DNA of 6,310 nucleotides, taken from the NCBI GenBank assembly GCA_934630995.1, contig CAKTXU010000112.1:1-6310 (forward strand), read 5' to 3'. Each line of letters starts with the position of its first letter. Position 1 is the stretch's first letter. The notes beneath the pieces are model-generated. The model had not been told where the DNA came from. It saw only the letters and a list, made by a program, of their open reading frames with translations, and ran no database searches. The position numbers were made by a program, and so were the translations under genes. Below, in pieces: positions 1 through 5,040 of the stretch. The DNA is from an uncultured Eubacteriales bacterium. Its GTDB lineage: Bacteria > Bacillota > Clostridia > Oscillospirales > Acutalibacteraceae.

Positions 1-1211
1 GTGTGCAGCCGGGCCACCCCGTTTGTGGAGTGGGTGGCGAAGATGGCCAGACGCGCCATGTGGATGATATCCCCGTCCACGATACGGTAGGCACGCTGTG
101 CCTCTCCTTCGATCCCGGCCGCCGTCAGTTCCTTCGTGAGTGCCTCGTCGATGCGGAGAATATAGGGGTACACCTTGGGCAAAACAAAACGGAACAGGCT
201 CGCGCTCCATTTTTCCAGGGCCTCGGGCATGATGGTGTGGTTGGTGTAGGCGAAGACGGCCCGGGCCGTTTCCATAGCCTGGCCGAAGGGCATCCCCTCC
301 TGTTCACAGAGAAGGCGGATAAGTTCGGGGATGGATACGGTGGGATGGGTGTCGTTGAGCTGGATGGCCACCCTGTCGGCCAGGCACGCGATATCCTCCC
401 CCGTTTTGCGATAGCTGCGCAGGATATCCTGCAGAGAGGCGCTGGAGAAGAAATACTGCTGCTTAAGCCGCAGCCGCTTTCCCCTGTCGGTGTCGTCGTT
501 GGGATAGAGCACGCTGCTGATAGTTTCCGCATTGTCCCGTTCTCGGACGGCGGCGGCATATTTTTGGGCATTGAACAGCTGAAAATCGAAGGGTTTCAAA
601 GGCTCCGCCTGCCAGAGCCGCAGATTGTTCACCATCTGCCCGCCATATCCTATCACCGGCATATCGTATGGCACGGCCTTGACTGTCTCCCCGCGAAAGG
701 AAACCTGCACCGCCTCTTCTTCACGGCGAACAGACCAGGGGTCACCGAACCGTGTCCAGTCGTCGGCGCTCTCCTGTTGAAAGCCGTTTTCAAAGGTCTG
801 CTTGAACAGGCCGTAACGGTAGCGGATACCATAGCCATCCAGGGGAATTCCCTGGGTGGCGGCGGAATCCAGGAAGCAGGCTGCAAGCCTTCCCAGACCG
901 CCGTTCCCCAGCGCCGCATCCTCGATTTCCTCAAAGACGCCGATATCCACCCCGCGAGAGGCGAGCAGGGCGTCCGTCTCCTTCAAAAGTCCCATATTGA
1001 GAAGATTGGCGTAAATCATCCGCCCCATCAGAAATTCCGCCGAAAAATACCCGACACGCTTTCCCGCGGCGAGTGAAGGCCGACTGCCTGCCAGCCGGCT
1101 CATAGCCGCCCGCGACACCGCCTGATATAGCTGTACGGTGGATGCCGTTTCCACCGTTTGATGATAATCCTCCTCCAGAATCCGATCGATATGCTCCTGT
1201 AAACTTGTCAT
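1..1211 (-). CDS. glgP: Glycogen/maltodextrin phosphorylase, N-terminal 403 residues (gene truncated by left window edge)
   Basis: Glycosyltransferase family 35 alpha-glucan phosphorylase: releases glucose-1-phosphate from the non-reducing ends of glycogen or maltodextrins using phosphate and pyridoxal phosphate, in the cytoplasm. Reading the minus strand from ATG at 1211 gives 403 uninterrupted codons to the edge. Family blocks appear in order: YFSAEFLMGR (55-64), LGNGGLGRLAACFLDS (101-116, glycine-rich substrate/phosphate loop), GYGIRYRYGLFKQ (126-138), VLYPNDDTDRGK (234-245), LKQQYFFSSASLQDI (249-263), QLNDTHP (284-290), YTNHTIMPEALEKW (322-335) and FATHSTNGVARLH (391-403). The C-terminal half with the PLP lysine lies outside the window. 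Only about 54 residues precede the FSAEF block, so this is the compact bacterial form. An in-frame ATG at 1217 is an alternative start; the ribosome site at 1223-1232 could serve either. The gene follows malQ by 16-22 bp, so co-transcription and translational coupling are likely. Glycogen and maltodextrin preference cannot be separated from this half. Confidence 0.96.
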   Translation of the reverse strand, partial: MTSLQEHIDRILEEDYHQTVETASTVQLYQAVSRAAMSRLAGSRPSLAAGKRVGYFSAEFLMGRMIYANLLNMGLLKETDALLASRGVDIGVFEEIEDAALGNGGLGRLAACFLDSAATQGIPLDGYGIRYRYGLFKQTFENGFQQESADDWTRFGDPWSVRREEEAVQVSFRGETVKAVPYDMPVIGYGGQMVNNLRLWQAEPLKPFDFQLFNAQKYAAAVRERDNAETISSVLYPNDDTDRGKRLRLKQQYFFSSASLQDILRSYRKTGEDIACLADRVAIQLNDTHPTVSIPELIRLLCEQEGMPFGQAMETARAVFAYTNHTIMPEALEKWSASLFRFVLPKVYPYILRIDEALTKELTAAGIEGEAQRAYRIVDGDIIHMARLAIFATHSTNGVARLH

Positions 1212-1222
1212 GACCATCCCTG

Positions 1223-1232
1223 TCCTTTCCCC
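1223..1232 (-). promoter_or_regulatory. Ribosome binding site of the phosphorylase gene
   Basis: On the minus strand this reads GGGGAAAGGA, beginning one base after the malQ stop codon. The AGGA core is 5 nt from the ATG at 1217 and 11 nt from the in-frame ATG at 1211, so it does not decide between the two starts. Its position right at the malQ stop suits translational coupling. Confidence 0.55.
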
Positions 1233-1233
1233 A

Positions 1234-2718
1234 TCATCGTTCATACAGCACAGCCAGCTTCCGCAGACGCTGCGCCAGCTCCTCCGTCAGTTGACCGGGC
1301 AGCAGCCGCCACCGCCAGTTGCCGCCCAGAGTGGAGGGCTCGTTCATCCGGGCGGTGTTGTCCAGCTCCAGCAGATCCTGTGCCTGAAAGACCGCCAAAT
1401 CCGCCACGCTGGCATAGGCCGCGCGAAGCATGGCCCGGGGGATGTCCTCCCGTCCGTGCACGCCGAGATATTCCATCAAAAACCGCAGTTCCTCGTCGGT
1501 ACGGCGGGCACAATAGCCGGCGATGGTTTCGTTGTCGTGGGTTCCGCCGTAAACCGCCTGATTGCGTTTATAGCGGTGGGGTAGATGGTCGTTATCCAGT
1601 CCGCCGTCAAAGGCGAAAAGCAAGACCTTCATCCCCGGATAACCGCATCGCTCCAGCAGCTGTTTGACCGCGGGATGCAGCACCCCCAAGTCCTCCGCGA
1701 GGATCCGGCTGTCCCCCGCCGCCTCGTCCAGCACAGAAGTCAGCTTCCTTCCCGGCCCCTTTATCCATCGTCCCTCCACAGCCGTCTCACAGGAGGCAGG
1801 AATGGCGTAATACCGGGCAATGCCGATAAAATGATCGATGCGGGTGACGTCGAAGCGGGAAGCGTTCATCTCCATCCGGCGGCGCCACCAATCAAACGCC
1901 GTTTCCTCTAGCCGCTTCCAATCGTACAGCGGGTTTCCCCACCGCTGCCCGGTTTTGGAAAACAGATCGGGCGGTACGCCCGCCACCCGGAGAGGATGTC
2001 CGTTCCCGCCCAGCTCGAACAGCTCGGGATGGGACCATACGTCAGCGCTGTCCTGGGCTACATAGAGAGGCATGTCGCCGATGATCCGTATTCCTTGAGA
2101 CGCAGCATAATGACGCAAATCCCGCCATTGCCGGTAAAACTGATATTGGCAGAATTTCCAAAAGCCTATATCGTCGGCCAGACGGCGGCGCGCCTCTTCC
2201 ATGGCGTGCCTTTTCCGATGCCGGAGCGGCTCCTCCCATCGCAGCCATTCCCGTCCCCCGTTCTCCCCCTTCAACGCCATGAAGAGGGCATAATCCTCTA
2301 TCCAGTGGCGGTTCTTCCAGCAGAAGGAGGCATAGCCGCCCTCCTCGGGCCGAAAGCGTACATAGGCCCGCCGCAGCAGCGGCAAACGGGTCAGATACAG
2401 CGCCTCATAATCCACACACGACGAATCGACGGGGATCCCTATCTCCTCGAGTTCATTCTCCCGCAGCAATCCCTGCCGCAGCAGCAGCTCCAGATCGATA
2501 AAATACGGATTGCCCGCAAAAGCGGAGAAGGATTGATAAGGACTGTCTCCATAGCTGGTGGGTCCCACCGGCAGCACCTGCCAATAGCGCTGTCCCGCCA
2601 GCTTGAGATAATCGATAAAAGCGCGGGCGTCTCTTCCCAGCGTGCCGATGCCGTAGGGTGACGGCAGACTGCTGACAGGCAGCAGGATTCCCGCGCCGCG
2701 GGGTAATCGTTCTTGCAT
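1234..2718 (-). CDS. malQ: 4-alpha-glucanotransferase (amylomaltase / disproportionating enzyme)
   Basis: Glycoside hydrolase family 77 cytoplasmic enzyme: transfers alpha-1,4-glucan segments between malto-oligosaccharides, releasing glucose and longer chains that phosphorylase can use. From ATG 2718 it has 494 residues, a full-length family size. Visible motifs: GILLPVSSLPSPYGIGTLG near residue 10; LPVGPTSYGDSPYQSFSAFA from about 49; GDMPLYVAQDSADVW about 214-228; PPDLFSKTGQRWGNPLYDW (249-267, the substrate-binding loop region). FDVTRIDHF has the nucleophile Asp295, ILAEDLGV the acid/base Glu342, and YGGTHDNETIAGY the third catalytic carboxylate Asp395. All three carboxylates are present. 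The frame can also start at GTG 2730, closed upstream by TGA at 2737-2739; ATG is preferred because it gives the usual short leader before GILL, but neither start has a good Shine-Dalgarno. First gene of a malQ-phosphorylase operon. The enzyme class is secure; only the exact start is doubtful. Confidence 0.97.
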   Translation of the reverse strand: MQERLPRGAGILLPVSSLPSPYGIGTLGRDARAFIDYLKLAGQRYWQVLPVGPTSYGDSPYQSFSAFAGNPYFIDLELLLRQGLLRENELEEIGIPVDSSCVDYEALYLTRLPLLRRAYVRFRPEEGGYASFCWKNRHWIEDYALFMALKGENGGREWLRWEEPLRHRKRHAMEEARRRLADDIGFWKFCQYQFYRQWRDLRHYAASQGIRIIGDMPLYVAQDSADVWSHPELFELGGNGHPLRVAGVPPDLFSKTGQRWGNPLYDWKRLEETAFDWWRRRMEMNASRFDVTRIDHFIGIARYYAIPASCETAVEGRWIKGPGRKLTSVLDEAAGDSRILAEDLGVLHPAVKQLLERCGYPGMKVLLFAFDGGLDNDHLPHRYKRNQAVYGGTHDNETIAGYCARRTDEELRFLMEYLGVHGREDIPRAMLRAAYASVADLAVFQAQDLLELDNTARMNEPSTLGGNWRWRLLPGQLTEELAQRLRKLAVLYER

Positions 2719-2793
2719 TCGCAACGCCACTTTCCATCATAACTTCATTTAAAAGCAAAAAGAATCCGTCCTCATGTAGCGACGGTACTTTCC

Positions 2794-2829
2794 CGTATAG
2801 GATATGTACGAAACTTCCAATTATGTAAA
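2794..2829 (-). promoter_or_regulatory. Possible malQ promoter region (weak match)
   Basis: On the minus strand TTTACA (2824-2829) is a good -35 match. TATCCT (2799-2804) lies 19 nt downstream and TATACG (2794-2799) overlaps it as a second -10 candidate. TTGGAA (2815-2820) is another possible -35, 15 nt from TATACG. None of these pairings has ideal spacing, so the region is the likely promoter zone but the exact hexamers are not settled. Transcripts starting here would have a leader of roughly 70 nt before malQ. Confidence 0.3.
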
Positions 2830-2842
2830 ACAGGCGGCAGGT

Positions 2843-2870
2843 CTGAAACCCGCACCCGCGGGCATACTAT
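2843..2870 (+). promoter_or_regulatory. Possible tspO promoter
   Basis: CTGAAA (2843-2848, four of six -35 bases) is followed after 16 nt by TACTAT (2865-2870, four of six -10 bases). This would start transcription near 2877 and give a leader of about 27 nt containing the ribosome site at 2890-2894. The match is weak, and the region is otherwise GC-rich. Confidence 0.3.
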
Positions 2871-2889
2871 ACGGTAAGAACACAAGTGC

Positions 2890-2894
2890 GGGAG
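2890..2894 (+). promoter_or_regulatory. Ribosome binding site that decides the tspO start
   Basis: GGGAG lies 9 nt before ATG 2904. The upstream in-frame GTG at 2886 would place this site inside the coding region and has no comparable purine-rich site of its own, so ATG 2904 is chosen. Confidence 0.6.
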
Positions 2895-2903
2895 AGTGAG
2901 CGT

Positions 2904-3392
2904 ATGATCGCCGCCTTAATAAAAAAGCGTCATTTTCAATGGAAAGCCTTCCTGTTTTATGTCGCCCTGACCTTTGCCTTTGCCGCCGTCGGCTCCCTGC
3001 TGGGAGGCTTCGGCGGCTTTAGGGGACTTGCCGCCCCGCCTCTGACACCGCCGGCAATCATCTTTCCTATTGTTTGGTCGGCACTCTATCTGCTGATGGG
3101 CATCGCGGCTTATCTGGTCTGGAACAGCGGCGATGTGGACATGAGCGCGGTGCTGCGGCTCTACCTGCTCCAGCTGGCTGTCAACGCCCTGTGGCCCTTC
3201 TTCTTTTTCCGGATGCAATGGCGGCTATTTTCCTTCTTCTGGCTGCTCCTCCTCGTCGCTCTTATCACCCTGACTATGGCTGGCTTCCGTTATATGCGCA
3301 AATCCGCTTACTGGTTGATGGTTCCCTATCTGCTGTGGACCCTGTTCGCCTCCTACCTCAACCTGGGCTACTATTTACTGAATAACATATAA
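2904..3392 (+). CDS. tspO: TspO/MBR family membrane protein (tryptophan-rich sensory protein)
   Basis: Integral membrane protein of the TspO/peripheral benzodiazepine receptor family, whose members bind tetrapyrroles such as protoporphyrin IX and are linked to stress and porphyrin handling; the physiological role in Firmicutes is not settled. The 162 residues match the usual length of about 150-170. Five hydrophobic helices can be placed: about 14-36, 52-73, 82-103, 107-128 and 135-159. Family signatures: PPLTPPAIIFPIVWSALYLLMG (45-66, Pro-rich loop then P..W..LY..MG), QLAVNALWPFFFF (90-102), and WLMVPYLLWTLFASYLNLGYY (137-157) ending LLN. The basic N-terminus (KKRH) is probably cytoplasmic. 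A GTG at 2886 would add six residues but is less likely. It is divergent from malQ and convergent with the hydrolase, with its own terminator directly after the stop, so it is probably monocistronic. The family assignment is firm; ligand and partner are unknown. Confidence 0.93.
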   Translation: MIAALIKKRHFQWKAFLFYVALTFAFAAVGSLLGGFGGFRGLAAPPLTPPAIIFPIVWSALYLLMGIAAYLVWNSGDVDMSAVLRLYLLQLAVNALWPFFFFRMQWRLFSFFWLLLLVALITLTMAGFRYMRKSAYWLMVPYLLWTLFASYLNLGYYLLNNI

Positions 3393-3393
3393 A

Positions 3394-3436
3394 ATAAAAA
3401 CCACCGTCTGCGTATCCTGCAGACGGTGGTTTTTAT
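3394..3436. terminator. Bidirectional intrinsic terminator shared by tspO and the convergent hydrolase gene
   Basis: A perfect inverted repeat: the left arm 3394-3411 pairs with the right arm 3419-3436 around the 7-nt loop GTATCCT. The core is 11 GC-rich base pairs (CCACCGTCTGC / GCAGACGGTGG), flanked by A5 on one side and T5 on the other. Read rightward, the stem ends in a T-run after tspO; read leftward, it ends in TTTTTATTTTAT after the hydrolase gene. It fills the 43-bp gap between the two stop codons, and its last paired base is the final base of the hydrolase TGA. Confidence 0.95.
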
Positions 3437-4368
3437 CACCCCATATGGGCTTCCATCCAGCCGACGATATCCTTCACAAACTCCTCCCGGTTTATTTCAT
3501 TGTGCAGTTCATGCCGCGCTCCCGGATACAGCTTGAGGGTGGCATCCTTCACCCCCGCCTCCTCCACCAGCCGGAAGACCTTCCGAACCCCTTTTCCAAA
3601 CTGCCCCACCGGGTCCATATCCCCGGATAAAAAAAGCATGGGCAGGTCTCTCGGAAGCTTTTCGCTCCATTTTTTGCCGGTAACGCTGTTCAAAAGGCTG
3701 AACAAATCCCGGAATCCGGCATTGGTAAACACAAAATTGGTGTATGGATTGTCATCCACTCCGGCGTAAGATTCCGGATCCCGGGACAGCCATTCATGTC
3801 CGGTCACCACCTCGCCGTAACGGCTGTTATAATCCTTGAAAGCCATTTTGTTAAGAAGTTTTCCTGTCCGCCGCCCACCCCGCACCGCGGAAATGAGGCT
3901 GGCAAGCAGAATACCGAAGCGGGTGAAGGGCACCGGACCGGAGGTTCCGCAGCAGATATATCCCTGCAGCCCCTCCCCGTGCAGCGTCACATACCGCCGG
4001 GTAATGAAGGAACCCATGCTGTGTCCCAGCAGAAAATACGGCAAATCCGGATACCGGCGCCGCATCTCCTCCCGCATCCGGTGTTCGTCCTCCGCCAGAT
4101 GCTTCCAGCCGTCCTTATCCCCGAAATACCCGAGATTTTCCGGCTTTCCCGCCGTTCTTCCATGTCCCAGATGATCGTCCCCGCAGACGATGAAACCGCA
4201 GGTGCACAAATCCTGCGCCAGCCGTTCATACCGGCCGATATGCTCCACCATGCCGTGGCAGATTTGCAGCACCGCCTTAGGAGCGCCCTCAGGCCGCCAC
4301 AAGGATGCATAAACGGTCGTCTTTCCATCGACACTTAGAAAAGTGATTTCCTCAGACCGAATCTCCAA
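3436..4368 (-). CDS. Alpha/beta hydrolase, monoacylglycerol lipase / lysophospholipase type
   Basis: A 310-residue serine hydrolase of the Hydrolase_4 / PldB-like group, members of which cleave monoacylglycerols, lysophospholipids or other small esters. Visible features: oxyanion-hole block CHGMVEHIGRY (37-47), GDDHLGHGRT (63-72) as in the family's D..GHG.S strand, nucleophile elbow GHSMGS (115-120) with Ser117, SGDMDPVG (248-255) with likely catalytic Asp252, and ARHELHNE (284-291) with His286. The triad is therefore complete. There is no signal peptide or membrane segment, so it is probably cytoplasmic. The start is TTG 4368: no ATG or GTG lies in frame between the upstream TAA and Met40, while GGGA 5 nt before TTG could serve as ribosome site. 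It is divergent from the MarR gene across 192 bp and has its own promoter candidate and terminator, so it is likely a single-gene unit. The substrate cannot be determined, so no gene symbol is given. Confidence 0.92.
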   Translation of the reverse strand: MEIRSEEITFLSVDGKTTVYASLWRPEGAPKAVLQICHGMVEHIGRYERLAQDLCTCGFIVCGDDHLGHGRTAGKPENLGYFGDKDGWKHLAEDEHRMREEMRRRYPDLPYFLLGHSMGSFITRRYVTLHGEGLQGYICCGTSGPVPFTRFGILLASLISAVRGGRRTGKLLNKMAFKDYNSRYGEVVTGHEWLSRDPESYAGVDDNPYTNFVFTNAGFRDLFSLLNSVTGKKWSEKLPRDLPMLFLSGDMDPVGQFGKGVRKVFRLVEEAGVKDATLKLYPGARHELHNEINREEFVKDIVGWMEAHMG

Positions 4369-4403
4369 AATTATCCCATCCTGTCCGCGAATTTTCTGCT
4401 TTT

Positions 4404-4432
4404 AGTGTATCCTATTCCAGCCGCTTTTGCAA
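4404..4432 (-). promoter_or_regulatory. Likely promoter of the alpha/beta hydrolase gene
   Basis: On the minus strand TTGCAA (4427-4432) and TACACT (4404-4409) are separated by exactly 17 nt, each matching four of six consensus bases. Transcription would begin near 4397, about 29 nt before the TTG start. It lies about 60 bp from the marR-type operator repeats, so joint control by that regulator is not indicated. Confidence 0.5.
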
Positions 4433-4489
4433 CCTCTTCCGCACAACATATTTCCCGAAATTTTCCTCCATCTTTGTGAAAAGCGCATA

Positions 4490-4518
4490 TTGATATACGT
4501 ATAACTATTTGTTATACT
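4490..4518 (+). promoter_or_regulatory. Strong sigma-70/sigma-A type promoter of the marR-ABC operon
   Basis: TTGATA (-35, 4490-4495) and TATACT (-10, 4513-4518) are spaced by the optimal 17 nt, with five of six consensus bases in each. The predicted start of transcription is about 4525, giving a leader of about 36 nt. The spacer and the -10 box are covered by palindromic repeats, as expected for a repressor-occluded promoter. Confidence 0.85.
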
Positions 4519-4546
4519 TCCATTTAGTTAAACGTATATCTATTTG
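4492..4546. repeat. Composite operator: nested inverted and direct repeats over the marR promoter
   Basis: Four overlapping symmetries are visible. (1) GTATAAC-N5-GTTATAC, a perfect 19-bp palindrome at 4499-4517 covering the spacer and most of the -10 box. (2) The self-complementary TATACGTATA at 4494-4503. (3) A long inverted repeat with 16-nt arms at 4492-4507 and 4525-4540 and one mismatch. (4) Direct copies ACGTATAACTATTTG (4497-4511) and ACGTATATCTATTTG (4532-4546), 14 of 15 identical and 35 bp apart. MarR proteins bind such palindromes as dimers and often repress their own gene, so autoregulation by the adjacent MarR protein is the natural reading. Binding itself is inference. Confidence 0.75.
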
Positions 4547-4548
4547 AT

Positions 4549-4553
4549 GGAGG
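4549..4553 (+). promoter_or_regulatory. Ribosome binding site of the MarR gene
   Basis: A full GGAGG, 7 nt before ATG 4561, fixes this start. It lies only 3 nt after the second direct repeat of the operator. Confidence 0.85.
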
Positions 4554-4560
4554 CGGCGCT

Positions 4561-5040
4561 ATGTGTACCCCTGAACAAGTGGATAAGGAACTGCATGATC
4601 TCATGCGGGCTCACCACAACACCATGAAACAGTATTTTCAAAGCCATGGCCTATTCAACGGCCAGCCCCCTATGATGTTTCATATCGCGGAAAATCCCGG
4701 TCTGACCCAGAAAGAACTGGCCCGCCGCATGCATATCACTCCGGCGTCGGCGGCCATTTCCCTGCGCCGGATGGAAACGGAAGGCCTGGTCCGCCGCGAG
4801 GTGGATAAGCAGGACGCCCGGCTCCACCGGCTGTGGCTGACCGAAAAGGGACGCCGGCTGGATACTGAATGCCGTAAGGCGCGGGATATTATCATCGCCG
4901 TGCTTTATGAGGATTTCAGCCGAGAGGATCTGGAGCAGCTGCATCGGCTTTGCGGTCATATGATGGAGAAGCTAGACAAGGCGCGCTCCCTCTTCCCCAA
5001 AAAGCTGCTTGAGGAAGAAGAGGAGGCTGCGGAAAAATGA
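4561..5040 (+). CDS. MarR-family transcriptional regulator
   Basis: A 159-residue cytoplasmic winged-helix repressor-type protein of normal MarR length. Residues 1-35 form the N-terminal dimerisation helix. ENPGLTQKELARRMHITPASAAISLRRMETEGLV (44-77, continuous) contains the helix-turn-helix with recognition helix about 61-73. RREVDKQDARLHRLWLTEKG (78-97) is the wing, with the family's D..D.R...LT.KG pattern, here DAR where DRR is more common. Residues about 100-145 form the C-terminal dimerisation helices. The tail is very acidic (EEEEEAAEK); its purine-rich codons also carry the ribosome site of the next gene. Three cysteines (2, 104, 131) show no obvious redox-switch arrangement. It is expected to bind the palindromes at 4492-4546 and repress itself and the ABC gene until a ligand releases it. 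The ligand is unknown. The family assignment is firm. Confidence 0.95.
   Translation: MCTPEQVDKELHDLMRAHHNTMKQYFQSHGLFNGQPPMMFHIAENPGLTQKELARRMHITPASAAISLRRMETEGLVRREVDKQDARLHRLWLTEKGRRLDTECRKARDIIIAVLYEDFSREDLEQLHRLCGHMMEKLDKARSLFPKKLLEEEEEAAEK
5022..5026 (+). promoter_or_regulatory. Ribosome binding site of the ABC transporter gene, inside the MarR coding region
   Basis: GGAGG within the Glu-rich codons at the end of the MarR gene, 10 nt before ATG 5037. It supports that start and makes translation of the two genes coupled. Confidence 0.75.

Larger units (their letters stand above)
2793..2874. repeat. Inverted repeat CCGTATAG / CTATACGG in the malQ-tspO divergent region
   Basis: CCGTATAG (2793-2800) and CTATACGG (2867-2874) are perfect 8-bp inverted copies with 66 bp between them. 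The similarity extends imperfectly: the minus strand reads CATATCCTATACGG and the plus strand CATACTATACGG, differing by a 2-nt insertion. Each copy falls where a -10 region for its outward-facing gene is expected. They may be mirrored promoter elements, or two half-sites of a shared regulator. The repeat is directly visible; its function is inference. Confidence 0.45.

Noticed and set aside
3..1076. Plus-strand open frame of 357 codons opposite the phosphorylase gene
   Set aside because: The minus strand in this region encodes all conserved phosphorylase blocks without interruption. The plus-strand translation resembles no family I know and reads as a codon-bias shadow.
1996..2661. Plus-strand open frame of 221 codons antisense to malQ
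   Set aside because: It lies wholly inside the well-supported malQ gene, has no promoter or ribosome site, and its Gln/Pro/Leu-rich translation has no recognisable domain.
2849..2892. CCCGCAC / GTGCGGG inverted repeat that could mask the tspO ribosome site
   Set aside because: The arms are perfect but only 7 bp with a 30-nt loop, and the best promoter candidate lies inside that loop, so the left arm would not be in the transcript. It may be chance in a GC-rich stretch.
2731..2903. Search for a catabolite-response (cre) operator upstream of malQ
   Set aside because: No stretch fits the TGNAANCGNWNNCA pattern well enough to claim.
3796..4338. Plus-strand open frame of 180 codons opposite the hydrolase
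   Set aside because: The minus strand encodes a complete catalytic-triad hydrolase; the antisense frame has no domain or ribosome site.
4433..4489. Imperfect palindrome around TTTCCCGAAATTTTCC (4451-4466)
   Set aside because: Short, AT-rich and imperfect, with no repeat elsewhere in the window and no placement relative to either promoter that suggests an operator.
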